A DNA stretch of 64,000 nt from Allopusillimonas ginsengisoli (lineage in GTDB: Bacteria > Pseudomonadota > Gammaproteobacteria > Burkholderiales > Burkholderiaceae_B): contig RAPG01000004.1 of NCBI GenBank assembly GCA_005239165.1, forward strand, positions 186,001 to 250,000. Direction: 5' to 3'. The notes under the pieces were generated by a model. That model was not told where the DNA came from and ran no database searches. It was given only the letters and a program-made list of their open reading frames with translations. Positions 27,666 through 36,426 of this stretch are shown one piece after another (within the stretch, counting starts at the first letter, position 1; every line of letters begins with the position of its first letter). The translations under genes and the position numbers were made by a program.

Positions 27666-28634
27666 TTACTGGACGACTTCGGTCGCCGAGCCGATAAACG
27701 CCTCGGTAAGCGTTACGCCCTGAGCCTTGGCAGCCGCTGGATTAACGTATAGCTCAAGCTTGCTGCTGGTTTCAGAAGCAATATCACCCGGCTTTTCGCC
27801 CTTGAGTATGCGCACCACCATTTTACCGGTCTGCACGCCCAGGTCGCGATAGTTAACACCCAGGGCAGCAATAGCGCCTCGCTTAACGCTATCGGTATCC
27901 GATGCAATGAGCGGCAGCTTGGTGTCATTGCCCACCTTCACCAGCGCCTCGTAGGCCGATACAACGTTGTTGTCGGTGTTGGTGTAAATAACGTCGACCT
28001 TGCCCACCAGACTGCGCGCTGCCGCACCTACGTCCACGGTGCGGGCAGCAGTCGCTTCGACTAGGGTCATGCCAGCTTCAGGCAGCAGTTCGCGCAGGCG
28101 TTTAACCACAACGACAGAGTTCGCCTCGCCGGGGTTGTAGACCATGCCCACCCGCTTGGCATCTGGGACTACTTTCTTGATCAGTTCGATTTGTTTTTCA
28201 AGCACCAGCGCGTCTGATACACCCGTTACATTGGAGCCGGTGGCATCCATGGTGCTTACCAACTGGGCTGCAATGGGGTCAGTGACAGCAGAATAAACCA
28301 CCGGTATGGTTTTGGTGGCAGCCACAACAGCCTGCGCCGAAGGCGTGGCAATGGCCACGATCACATCGGGGTTGTCGCCGACAAACTTGCGCGCGATCTG
28401 GGCAGCAATGGCTGTATTGCCTTGCGCCGTCTGAAACTGCCACTTAAAGCCCTTGGCATCGGTATAACCTGCATCTGTGAGCGCCTGCCTGACGCCGTCT
28501 TTGACGGCATCCAGTGCGGGGTGCTCAACAATAGACGTTACCGCAACCGACTGGGCGATCGCAGGTGCTTGCACCATTGCGCCCAACAATGCCGCAGCAC
28601 CCAGGGCCAGCCTGGCAGAATTGCTCAACCTCAT
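27666..28634 (-). CDS. ABC transporter substrate-binding protein, PF04392 family
   Basis: 322 residues. Sec signal peptide about 1-27 (ending APAIAQS). Two-lobed periplasmic binding protein: AVTSIVEHPALDAVKDGVRQAL, TIPVVYSAVTDPIAAQLV, VGMVYNPGEANSV and PLIASDTDSVKRGAIAALGVNYRDLG are family-typical. The start at 28634 has AAGGAG 6 bases before it; the frame is open for 33 more bases upstream without support. First gene of the importer operon. The ligand cannot be read from sequence. Confidence 0.93.
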   Translation of the reverse strand: MRLSNSARLALGAAALLGAMVQAPAIAQSVAVTSIVEHPALDAVKDGVRQALTDAGYTDAKGFKWQFQTAQGNTAIAAQIARKFVGDNPDVIVAIATPSAQAVVAATKTIPVVYSAVTDPIAAQLVSTMDATGSNVTGVSDALVLEKQIELIKKVVPDAKRVGMVYNPGEANSVVVVKRLRELLPEAGMTLVEATAARTVDVGAAARSLVGKVDVIYTNTDNNVVSAYEALVKVGNDTKLPLIASDTDSVKRGAIAALGVNYRDLGVQTGKMVVRILKGEKPGDIASETSSKLELYVNPAAAKAQGVTLTEAFIGSATEVVQ

Positions 28635-28766
28635 GTAGAACTCCTTGAATATGACTGCGCGGCGCATCGCGTGCGCCGCAGGTGGGCGTAAGCTTACCCT
28701 TTTGAGCGTTGTTTTACCGCAAGGGATATCCCTGCCAACGCTGCAAACATGACACCTCAGGCTGCA

Positions 28767-29531
28767 CTATATCGCCATGGACAAACTAGAACCTTGCTGT
28801 GACAGCAGGGCTCTGGCCCAGCGTCGCGCGGGCAAACCATACGTGGCCTCGACCTGCTCTGCCCGTTGCAAAAACCGACCTACCGACACGTCAAGCAGCG
28901 GCCCCTTAAAGGCCAGGACAACCCGGTTGCCGGCATCAACCTCAGGCAGCTCAAGCACCCGCCCGTCGAAAGCGCTGCGGATGTTCTCGAGATTGCGCGG
29001 AAAGCTGGCGTGGTCCCCGAAAAGATTGACCGTCATGATGCCGGTTTCGGCAAGAACATTTCGGCAACCCTGATAAAACTCGAGCGAGTCGCGCACCGGG
29101 CCCTGTGCATCGGCATCATAGAGGTCGACCATAAGCGCCATGAAACGCCCTACATGATTGCCATCTTCAACCCAAAGCCCCGCATCGCTATGCTCAATGC
29201 TAGAGCGCGAGACTCCCGGAAGACGAAAATACATCTGACAGGCTGCCGTGACGGCCGGGTTCCATTCGACCGTATGCACCGAGGCTGGCGTGTGCTTGAG
29301 GGTATAGCGCAACAATGAGCCAGCCCCCAGGCCCAGAATACCCACCTCGTCATGGCGGGCGGGTTCCAGAAACAGCAGCCACCCCATCATCTGCTGCGTA
29401 TAAGCCAGCACGAGGTCGGCTGGCCGGGCGGTACGCATGGCGCCCTGTACCCAGCGCGTTCCGAAATGCAGATAGCGAATACCGGCCTCTTCCGAAAAGG
29501 AAGGCTCATCTGCGGCCAGATGATGAGCCAT
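28767..29531 (-). CDS. Spermidine synthase-like methyltransferase-fold protein
   Basis: 254 residues from MAHHLAADEPS. Rossmann-fold core with VGILGLGAGSLLRYTLK, VEWNPAV and LYDADAQGP in the positions used by spermidine synthases to bind the aminopropyl donor. The acidic proton-acceptor region of true SpeE enzymes is not clear, so this is one of the many SpeE-like proteins of unproven reaction. The ATG at 29531 lies just after the thiolase stop, suggesting coupling; a start at 29579 inside the thiolase gene is possible. No speD or polyamine gene is nearby. Confidence 0.8.
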   Translation of the reverse strand: MAHHLAADEPSFSEEAGIRYLHFGTRWVQGAMRTARPADLVLAYTQQMMGWLLFLEPARHDEVGILGLGAGSLLRYTLKHTPASVHTVEWNPAVTAACQMYFRLPGVSRSSIEHSDAGLWVEDGNHVGRFMALMVDLYDADAQGPVRDSLEFYQGCRNVLAETGIMTVNLFGDHASFPRNLENIRSAFDGRVLELPEVDAGNRVVLAFKGPLLDVSVGRFLQRAEQVEATYGLPARRWARALLSQQGSSLSMAI

Positions 29532-29535
29532 GGGC

Positions 29536-30717
29536 TCAGACACGTTCAAAGATAGCGGCAATACCTTGCCCGCCACCAATACACATAGTTACCAGCGCAT
29601 AGCGCCCGCCGACGCGTTCAAGCTCATGCAACGCCTTAACCGTGATAATGGCGCCGGTTGCTCCGATGGGGTGACCAAGACTGATGCCACTGCCATTGGG
29701 GTTGACCTTGGCCGGATCAAAGCCGAGCTCTTTGCTGACTGCGCAGGCCTGCGCGGCGAACGCTTCATTGGCTTCGATGACATCAATTTGACTGATGTCG
29801 AGCCCCGCTTTTTCGAGTGCAATGCGCGTGGCAGGCACCGGACCAATACCCATGTACTTGGGCTCAACGCCTGCATGACCATAAGAAACCAGACGGGCCA
29901 TAGGCTTGATGCCACGGGCCTGTGCCGCTTTGGCAGTCATGAGCAACACCGCGCCGGCACCATCGTTCAGCCCTGACGCGTTACCAGCGGTGACTGTGCC
30001 GCCTTCTTTCTTGAATACTGGCCGAAGGCCCTGGAATGTTTCGGCGGCAGCGCCCATACGCACATGTTCGTCGGTATCAAACACGACATCACCCTTACGT
30101 GTCTTGCGCACTACGGGAACAATCTGTGAAGAAAAATAACCTTGAGCAATGGCGGCTTCGGCACGCTGGTGCGACGTCAAGGCCAGCGCATCCTGATCTT
30201 CGCGACTGACCCCGTATTTTTCAGCCACATTTTCGGCTGTGACCCCCATGTGCATTTTATCGAACGGGTCTGAAAGTGCCCCAGTCATCATGTCAAGCAT
30301 GACACTGTCGCCCATGCGCGAGCCCCAGCGATGGCCCAGCGCTACATAAGGCGCTCTGCTCATGCTTTCGGCACCCGCGCCAATGGCGATTTCTGCGTCA
30401 CCAAGCTTTAACGCCTGCGCCGCCGACAAGATAGCCTGCAGCCCTGATCCGCATAGCCGGTTGACGTTGAAAGCTGGCGTTTCATGACCGATACCGGCAT
30501 TGATGGCAGCAACCCTGGACAAATACATGTCGCGTGGCTCTGTGTTGATGACATGCCCGACGACCACGTGGCCAACATCAGAGGCCTGTACATTGCTGCG
30601 CTCCAGTACGGCTTTGATAACCGTTGCACCCAGATCGCACGGCGCTACATCTTTTAGCGCGCCACCAAAATCACCAATAGCGGTGCGGCAGGCACCCACA
30701 ACGACTACGTCTTCCAT
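29536..30717 (-). CDS. Acetyl-CoA acetyltransferase (thiolase)
   Basis: 393 residues, the standard length. Catalytic residues are Cys89 in NRLCGSGLQA, the His in GHPIGATGA (about 349) and the Cys in MCIGGGQG (about 379). It condenses two acetyl-CoA to acetoacetyl-CoA or cleaves 3-ketoacyl-CoA; AtoB, PhbA and BktB roles cannot be separated here, and no phbB or phbC is adjacent. The start at 30717 has CAGGAG 7 bases before it, whereas the longer open frame begins 87 bases earlier without one. Followed by the SpeE-like gene. Confidence 0.93.
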   Translation of the reverse strand: MEDVVVVGACRTAIGDFGGALKDVAPCDLGATVIKAVLERSNVQASDVGHVVVGHVINTEPRDMYLSRVAAINAGIGHETPAFNVNRLCGSGLQAILSAAQALKLGDAEIAIGAGAESMSRAPYVALGHRWGSRMGDSVMLDMMTGALSDPFDKMHMGVTAENVAEKYGVSREDQDALALTSHQRAEAAIAQGYFSSQIVPVVRKTRKGDVVFDTDEHVRMGAAAETFQGLRPVFKKEGGTVTAGNASGLNDGAGAVLLMTAKAAQARGIKPMARLVSYGHAGVEPKYMGIGPVPATRIALEKAGLDISQIDVIEANEAFAAQACAVSKELGFDPAKVNPNGSGISLGHPIGATGAIITVKALHELERVGGRYALVTMCIGGGQGIAAIFERV

Positions 30718-30771
30718 CCCCGTCTCCTGAGTATTTAGGCGTGGCAAAGAGCCAATAGTAACGCCAAAGCG

Positions 30772-30804
30772 AAAAAAATGCGGCAGTGCAATACACTGCC
30801 GCAA
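30772..30804 (-). terminator. Rho-independent terminator of the small-protein gene
   Basis: Perfect inverted repeat TGCGGCAGTG (30779-30788) / CACTGCCGCA (30794-30803) with a 5-base loop; on the minus strand it is followed by a run of seven T. It lies 28 bases beyond the stop of the 46-residue protein. Confidence 0.9.
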
Positions 30805-30831
30805 ACATCAATAGCCAGGAGCCGAGACGGT

Positions 30832-30972
30832 CTAGTCTTGGGATTCTTTAGCTGGGGATGCCTTCTTGCTGTCATCGGAGCCATCTGTGTTGCGATCACG
30901 CTGGTCTGGAGCGACCCAATTGAGGGGCTCGATAACAAAAGGCTGCTTCTTGGCCGTCTTCTTTGTTGCCAT
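30832..30972 (-). CDS. Small charged hypothetical protein (46 residues)
   Basis: Starts MATKKTAKKQPFVIEPLNW; highly charged, Lys-rich at the N-terminus and Asp/Ser/Lys-rich at the C-terminus, no signal peptide or membrane segment. The support is a good ribosome site (GGAG 8 bases before the ATG), a strong terminator 28 bases after the stop, and its isolation between two well-defined genes. I do not recognise a family. The frame stays open upstream to 31071 but that part has no start signal. Confidence 0.7.
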   Translation of the reverse strand: MATKKTAKKQPFVIEPLNWVAPDQRDRNTDGSDDSKKASPAKESQD

Positions 30973-31339
30973 GTGATGATCTCCTAAAGGCACGACAAAG
31001 GGCGCCCCGTGCGCCCTTGACCTTATAGAGGGTAACACACAACAAGAAAAAAAGCCAATTACTACAAACACTTACGCAAACAGGAAGCGACCCGGCATGC
31101 CTCAACACCTTACTTTAAGCCTAAAATATAGGATGCTGCTGAACGATTTTGCGCTGTATCCATTGCGTCGCTATACCGGCCTCCATTATGTCCGCGTGGT
31201 CGCTCAACCTGACCGCGTCTACTCAACAATCGCATCCACCGCTGCTCTGGCCGGTGGCGGGGAGGGCCGCCTGTACAATCCATTTATCTTGTGTACGTTG
31301 TGTGTACGCCCTTCGAACCTGCAAAACCGACTGGAAGAC
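30973..31339. other. Divergent intergenic region before xthA
   Basis: 367 bases between the small-protein gene and xthA. The xthA frame is open through most of it (from 31097), but the translated extension has no family resemblance and no ribosome site, so I take it as leader. TACAAT at about 31273 is a possible -10 element without a convincing -35. Confidence 0.5.
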
Positions 31340-32131
31340 ATGAAACTTGCAACGTGGAACGTAAACTCACTCAGGGTGCGCCTGCCGCAGGTGCTTGACT
31401 GGCTACAGGCCAACCCTGTGCATGCCCTTTGCCTGCAAGAGCTCAAGCTTGCAGACGACAAATTCCCTCTGGACGCGTTTACCGAGATCGGCTACCAGGC
31501 ACAATGGGCAGGCCAGAAAACCTATAACGGCGTGGCTATCATCGGCCCCAACGAAAGCACAAACGTGCAGCGCAATATTCCGGGCTTTGAAGATCCACAA
31601 CAACGCATTGTGGCAGTTACCGTCGACAGCCCAATTGGTGACATCCGCATCATTAGCGCCTATTGTCCCAATGGCCAAAGCGTGGGCAGTGACAAATACG
31701 AGTACAAGCTTGCCTGGTACGCCGCTCTGCAGAGCTGGCTCGCTGATGAGCTAAAGACATACCCCCGGCTGGCCATTCTTGGCGACTACAACGTGGCGCC
31801 GACGGATGAAGATGTACATGATCCAGCCAAATGGGAGGGCGACATACTGGTTTCGCCTCCTGAGCGGGCCGCTCTGTCTTCACTGTTAGAGCTTGGCCTG
31901 ACTGACGCCTTCCGCATGTTTCCACAAGAAGAAAAATCATTCACGTGGTGGGACTATCGTCGCTTTGCGTATCGGCGCAATGCGGGTCTGCGCATTGATC
32001 ATGTCCTGCTCTCTGACGCACTGGTTCCGTATTGCACCAGCTGCATTATTGACAAGCAGCCGCGCGGCAACGAGCAACCTTCTGACCATACACCAGTCGT
32101 GGCTACACTGGACTTCACCCAAAAAGGTTGA
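31340..32131 (+). CDS. xthA: Exodeoxyribonuclease III
   Basis: 263 residues. AP endonuclease and 3'-5' exonuclease of base-excision repair. EEP-fold motifs in order: KLATWNVNSLRVRL, the metal-binding Glu in LCLQELKL, ISAYCPNG, AILGDYNVAPTDEDVHDP, FTWWDYR and the C-terminal SDHTPVVATL. I start at 31340 because this matches the family start MKLATWN and has GGAAG 4 bases before it. It is transcribed toward gmk with a 77-base gap. Confidence 0.95.
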   Translation: MKLATWNVNSLRVRLPQVLDWLQANPVHALCLQELKLADDKFPLDAFTEIGYQAQWAGQKTYNGVAIIGPNESTNVQRNIPGFEDPQQRIVAVTVDSPIGDIRIISAYCPNGQSVGSDKYEYKLAWYAALQSWLADELKTYPRLAILGDYNVAPTDEDVHDPAKWEGDILVSPPERAALSSLLELGLTDAFRMFPQEEKSFTWWDYRRFAYRRNAGLRIDHVLLSDALVPYCTSCIIDKQPRGNEQPSDHTPVVATLDFTQKG

Positions 32132-32208
32132 CCCACATGCGGACATGACCGGTCGGATCACGCCAACTGGTAAAATCCACGCTTTCTTATGTAACTTTGT
32201 CTCTCATC

Positions 32209-32844
32209 ATGGCATCTGACTCCGGCAATATCTTCCTGGTGATCGCCCCCAGCGGCGCTGGTAAATCCAGTCTCGTCAATGGGCTGCTAGAACAAGACCC
32301 CTCAATTGTCTTGTCTATTTCGTGCACTACGCGCGAACCCAGGCCCGGCGAAGAGGCCAATAAGCATTACCGGTTTGTCTCTCACGAGCAATTCGAAGCA
32401 TTGCGCGAAAGCGATGCGCTGCTCGAGTGGGCCGAAGTGCATGGCAATTTTTACGGCACCCCTCGTGACCGCATTGATGAAGCCTTGCAACACGGCCAAG
32501 ACGTAGTGCTCGAAATCGACTGGCAGGGGGCACGCCAGATACGCGAGCGCTTTCCCCAGGCCATTGGCATATTCATATTGCCACCCTCCATCGAGGCACT
32601 CGAAGCCAGGCTCACCAAGCGCGGGCAAGATGCACCCAATGTCATTTCGCGCCGGCTGCTTGCGGCGGGCAGCGAAATCGCCCATGCTCCAGAGTGTCAA
32701 TATGTTATTATTAATCAAGAATTTAGCACCGCATTAAAGCAGCTGGCTGCTGTTGTTACCGCAACCCGATTGCGCTACCCCACGCAAGCCGCTCGTCATG
32801 CAGATCTTTTCTCCCAACTGGGCATCAGCAAACCCACCGCCTGA
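32209..32844 (+). CDS. gmk: Guanylate kinase
   Basis: 211 residues. Phosphorylates GMP to GDP with ATP. P-loop [12 protein letters not shown]-binding part [11 protein letters not shown] and [38 protein letters not shown], and the lid IFILPPS. The start at 32209 (MASDSGNIF) has no strong ribosome site; an in-frame TTG lies 12 bases upstream. Next to rpoZ and spoT in the order also found in E. coli, so nucleotide supply and stringent response are linked here. Confidence 0.96.
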   Translation: MASDSGNIFLVIAPSGAGKSSLVNGLLEQDPSIVLSISCTTREPRPGEEANKHYRFVSHEQFEALRESDALLEWAEVHGNFYGTPRDRIDEALQHGQDVVLEIDWQGARQIRERFPQAIGIFILPPSIEALEARLTKRGQDAPNVISRRLLAAGSEIAHAPECQYVIINQEFSTALKQLAAVVTATRLRYPTQAARHADLFSQLGISKPTA

Positions 32845-32878
32845 CGCCCTTCCGTTAGCAACTCATACAAGGTAAAAC

Positions 32879-33082
32879 ATGGCGCGCATCACCGTCGAAG
32901 ACTGTCTTGATCGAATCCCCAACCGTTTCAATCTCACTCTGGTTGCTGCTTACCGGGCACGTGAGCTGGCCCAAGGCCACGAACCTCGTCTTGACACCAA
33001 AGACAAACCAACCGTCACCGCCCTGCGTGAAATCGCTGCAGGCGCTACTGGCCTCGAAATGCTGCGCAAGGTTCCAACCTAA
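32879..33082 (+). CDS. rpoZ: RNA polymerase omega subunit
   Basis: 67 residues, normal for a betaproteobacterial omega subunit. [19 protein letters not shown] is the standard N-terminus, with [10 protein letters not shown] and [13 protein letters not shown] after it. It helps assemble RNA polymerase around the beta-prime subunit and takes part in ppGpp binding. Sits 34 bases after gmk and 18 before spoT, the common gmk-rpoZ-spoT unit. Confidence 0.97.
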   Translation: MARITVEDCLDRIPNRFNLTLVAAYRARELAQGHEPRLDTKDKPTVTALREIAAGATGLEMLRKVPT

Positions 33083-33100
33083 TTCTGCAGGAGGGCGGCC

Positions 33101-35392
33101 ATGGCATTTTCTGCATTACGAGGCGCATCGTCGGGCCTGATTGCTGCCCTGAAAAAAGGTCCGCGACTGCGACGTCGCAAGCCCGGCCGTTCCCCGCAGC
33201 ATGGTACGTCAGCACAAGGTGCTGACGCGCCAGCCAGCGGCAAAGCTAACACCATTGCCTCACTGGCGCCGCTTACCGAAATCATCAGCGAATACCTGGC
33301 TCCAAAAGAGGTCGAGCGGGTAAAAGAAGCCTATCGGTTTTCAGACCAGGCCCATCTGGGCCAGTTCAGGGCAAGTGGCGAACCGTACATTTCACACCCT
33401 ATTGCCGTTACTGAAATCTGCGCCGGATGGAAGCTCGATTCTGACTCACTCATGGCCGCTCTGCTGCATGACGTCATCGAAGATCAGGATGTCAGCAAGC
33501 AAGAGCTCGCCGAACGTTTCGGCCCGGATGTCGCCGAGATCGTCGACGGCGTGTCCAAACTTGATCGCCTTGAGTTTGCCACCAAGGCTGAACAGCAGGC
33601 CGAAAGCTTCCGGAAAATGCTTCTGGCCATGGCGCGAGACGTACGCGTCATTCTCATAAAGCTGGCTGACCGTCTGCACAATATGCGCACGCTGGGGGCA
33701 GTAAGCACAGAAAAACGCCGTCGCGTGGCACGCGAAACGCTAGATATCTACACACCCATTGCGCACCGCCTGGGGCTAAACGCCCTGTTTCGCGAGCTGC
33801 AAGATCTCTGTTTTCAAGCCATATACCCCAACCGCCATGACGTGCTGCGTAAAGCGCTCATGGCAGCACGGGGCAATCGCCGCGAAGTGCTCGGAAGAAT
33901 TTCTGATGCGGTACGTGTGGCACTGCCCGCAGCGGGCATTGAGGCCGACGTCAGCGGTCGCGAAAAATCGTTGTTCAGCATCTACACCAAGATGCAAGAA
34001 CAGAAAAAATCGTTTTCCGATGTACTTGATATCTACGGGTTCCGGGTTATCGTGCACACACTTCCTGAATGCTACCTGGCGCTGGGCACGTTGCATCAGC
34101 TGTACCGTCCGGTGCCGGGCAAGTTCAAAGATTACATCGCCATCCCCAAAATCAATGGCTACCAGTCATTGCACACAACGGTCGTCGGGCCTTACGGCAC
34201 ACCCGTTGAGTTTCAGTTTCGCACACACGACATGGACCACGTGGCCGAAGAAGGCGTTGCCTCGCACTGGCTGTACAAAGAAGAAGACGTCTCGCTCAAC
34301 GATTTGCAAAAGCGTACACACCAGTGGTTGCAGTCGTTGCTCGACATTCAGAGCCAGACAGGCGACTCAGGCGAATTCCTTGAACACGTCAAGGTTGATC
34401 TCTTCCCCGACGCCGTATATGTTTTTACGCCACAAGGCAAAATCTTGTCGCTGCCGCGCGGTGCCACTCCGGTTGACTTCGCCTACGCCATCCATACCGA
34501 TATCGGCAACCAGGCCGTGGCGTCCAAAATCAACCGGGAATTCGCCCCGCTGCGTACTGAACTCAAAAGCGGCGACGCGGTAGAAATCATCACCTCTCCG
34601 GCATCGCGGCCCAGCGCACAATGGCTTAATTATGTACGTACAGGTCGTGCCCGCTCTGAAATTCGCCATTACCTGCGCACGGTCAAGTACGAAGAGTCAG
34701 TAGCCTTCGGCCAGCGCTTGCTAAACCAGGCATTTGATCAGTTGCATCTGCCCCACCCCGCCAGTGACGACCCTGAATGGGAAAGACTGGCCAAAGGCTC
34801 AGGCGCTACCTCACGCGAAGAAATTCTGGCTGACATCGGTCTGGGAAAACGCCTGGCCGCAGTGGTCGCACGTCGTTTCGCCCCTGAAAATGCCATTCTG
34901 GCCACAACAGCGGCAGCCGTGGATGAGTTCAGTTCATCAACCAACAGCCCCATTGTGATTCACGGCAACGAGGGGCAGGCAGTACAGCTGGCTCCCTGCT
35001 GCGGCCCGTTACCGGGCGATGCCATTATCGGCGGCATACGACTGGGCCACGGGCTGGTCGTGCACATGGAAGAATGCTCAGTAGCACAACGCCAGCGGGC
35101 CAAAGAACCCGAGCGATGGATCCCTGTCATTTGGGGCACCAGCACTGCGCGTCACTTGTCTACTCGACTCGATGTCACCGCCATCAATGAACGTGGCGTA
35201 CTGGGTCGTCTGGCTGCCGAAATCACCGAGGCCGACTCCAACATCATGCACCTGACCATGCAGGAAGACGCAGGTGCGACCACATTGCTGCACTTAACCA
35301 TACAAGTCGACAGCCGCAAACACCTGGCTCAGGTTATTCGCGCCATGCGCCATGTGCCGCAAGTACAAAAAATTGTTCGCCTAAAAGGCTGA
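33101..35392 (+). CDS. spoT: Bifunctional (p)ppGpp synthase/hydrolase
   Basis: 763 residues. Domains in order: HD hydrolase (about 60-215, ALLHDVIEDQD), RelA/SpoT synthetase (about 270-400, DVLDIYGFRVIV and AIPKINGYQSLHTTVVGP), TGS (about 430-490, VYVFTPQGKILSLPRGATPVDFAYAIH), helical region, zinc-finger-like part with CCGPLPGD, and a C-terminal ACT domain (about 690-763). Both catalytic domains keep their motifs, so it can make and degrade the alarmone. AGGAGGG lies 7 bases before the ATG. The first 45 residues are a basic extension. The stop lies 12 bases inside the convergent azlD gene. Confidence 0.96.
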   Translation: MAFSALRGASSGLIAALKKGPRLRRRKPGRSPQHGTSAQGADAPASGKANTIASLAPLTEIISEYLAPKEVERVKEAYRFSDQAHLGQFRASGEPYISHPIAVTEICAGWKLDSDSLMAALLHDVIEDQDVSKQELAERFGPDVAEIVDGVSKLDRLEFATKAEQQAESFRKMLLAMARDVRVILIKLADRLHNMRTLGAVSTEKRRRVARETLDIYTPIAHRLGLNALFRELQDLCFQAIYPNRHDVLRKALMAARGNRREVLGRISDAVRVALPAAGIEADVSGREKSLFSIYTKMQEQKKSFSDVLDIYGFRVIVHTLPECYLALGTLHQLYRPVPGKFKDYIAIPKINGYQSLHTTVVGPYGTPVEFQFRTHDMDHVAEEGVASHWLYKEEDVSLNDLQKRTHQWLQSLLDIQSQTGDSGEFLEHVKVDLFPDAVYVFTPQGKILSLPRGATPVDFAYAIHTDIGNQAVASKINREFAPLRTELKSGDAVEIITSPASRPSAQWLNYVRTGRARSEIRHYLRTVKYEESVAFGQRLLNQAFDQLHLPHPASDDPEWERLAKGSGATSREEILADIGLGKRLAAVVARRFAPENAILATTAAAVDEFSSSTNSPIVIHGNEGQAVQLAPCCGPLPGDAIIGGIRLGHGLVVHMEECSVAQRQRAKEPERWIPVIWGTSTARHLSTRLDVTAINERGVLGRLAAEITEADSNIMHLTMQEDAGATTLLHLTIQVDSRKHLAQVIRAMRHVPQVQKIVRLKG

Positions 35393-35749
35393 AGTCCCTG
35401 CGCCCAAAGTCAGAGCCCAAACCGTTGCACCATAGGCCAGCACTCCGGCAAGCGTGCCCCAGGCAATCGTCTTCAGCCACTTCTTGCCAGCCACCACACC
35501 CAGCACCCCCGCTACCAATGGCGCAGCAGACGCAACTGCGTCTTCACGGATATCAACCAACCCCCAGAACGAAACCACCAGCAGCGCCACAATAGCAGCT
35601 GGCCCGATGGCATCCAGAGCGCGGCGCAGACGACTCTGGTTCGTAGTATTTATGACGCCACTCTCCTGCCATATCATGGGAATAAGGCGGATCAAGAACG
35701 TGCCCAGACCGCTGAACAGCACAACCCACAGCAACGTTGACGTCTTCAT
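35381..35749 (-). CDS. azlD: AzlD-family branched-chain amino acid exporter, small subunit
   Basis: 122 residues with about four hydrophobic segments. TFLIRLIPMI and the conserved Gly/Pro positions in LDAIGPAAIVALLV match AzlD/YgaH proteins, which work with AzlC/YgaZ to export branched-chain or related amino acids. The start overlaps the azlC stop by four bases; the stop (TAG) overlaps the end of spoT by 12 bases on the other strand. A longer open frame upstream is a shadow inside azlC. Confidence 0.9.
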   Translation of the reverse strand: MKTSTLLWVVLFSGLGTFLIRLIPMIWQESGVINTTNQSRLRRALDAIGPAAIVALLVVSFWGLVDIREDAVASAAPLVAGVLGVVAGKKWLKTIAWGTLAGVLAYGATVWALTLGAGTSAF

Positions 35750-36423
35750 GATCGAAGCGCCATCAGAACACCCGCGCCCATGCCTGCAAGAATGGCTACA
35801 TAGCCCGGAAGTATCATCAGCGCAAGAAAAGAAACAAGCGCCGCACCCACCAGTACAGATGGACGCACAAGTGTACGTATTTCGAGCAGCAACGCCAGAA
35901 ACAGAGCAGGCAGCACAAAGCCCAGAGTCTCGGACAACACAACCGAGCTGCTGAGCCAGTCGTGCCCAAACCAGGCGCCCACTGCTGTTCCGGCCACCCA
36001 TGACGTATAGGCACCCAGCTGCAGGCCTGCGTACCAGTGCTCACGTTCATGCACAGGCTGCTCTCTTAATTTTCCCACCGATGTAGCGAAAACTTCGTCG
36101 GTAAGGCCGGCAGCGAGGGCTGCCAACGGCAGGCTGCGTGCTGAGCCGTCAAGCCGGGCAAGGATGGCGGGGCCATAAAAGAGATGGCGCAGGTTCATCA
36201 GCAGCACCACGCCTACGATGCTGAAAGCCGCGCCACCGCCCGCAACCAGGCTGATGAGCACAAACTGGGCCGCGCCCGCATACACCAGCAACGAGATCAG
36301 TACTGCCATGTAGGGCGGGATATCAGCATAGACTGCGGCCAGCCCGAACGAGATGGCCACGGGCACGTAGCCGACAGCGATGGAAAGGCTGGCACCTAGC
36401 CCACGCAACAATGCTGAATTCAT
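35746..36423 (-). CDS. azlC: AzlC-family branched-chain amino acid exporter, large subunit
   Basis: 225 residues, about five or six membrane segments. GYVPVAISFGLAAVYADIPPYMAVLISLLVYAGAAQF-type N-terminus and LMNLRHLFYGPAI are signatures of AzlC/YgaZ. It pairs with AzlD to export amino acids across the inner membrane. It begins 3 bases after the stop of the M23 peptidase gene and overlaps azlD by four bases, so the peptidase and the exporter probably share an mRNA. No Lrp-type regulator is adjacent. Confidence 0.92.
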   Translation of the reverse strand: MNSALLRGLGASLSIAVGYVPVAISFGLAAVYADIPPYMAVLISLLVYAGAAQFVLISLVAGGGAAFSIVGVVLLMNLRHLFYGPAILARLDGSARSLPLAALAAGLTDEVFATSVGKLREQPVHEREHWYAGLQLGAYTSWVAGTAVGAWFGHDWLSSSVVLSETLGFVLPALFLALLLEIRTLVRPSVLVGAALVSFLALMILPGYVAILAGMGAGVLMALRS

Positions 36424-36426
36424 GTG

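Noticed and set aside
31097..31339. 81-codon N-terminal extension of XthA
   Set aside because: No family resemblance and no ribosome site; the family starts at MKLATWN.
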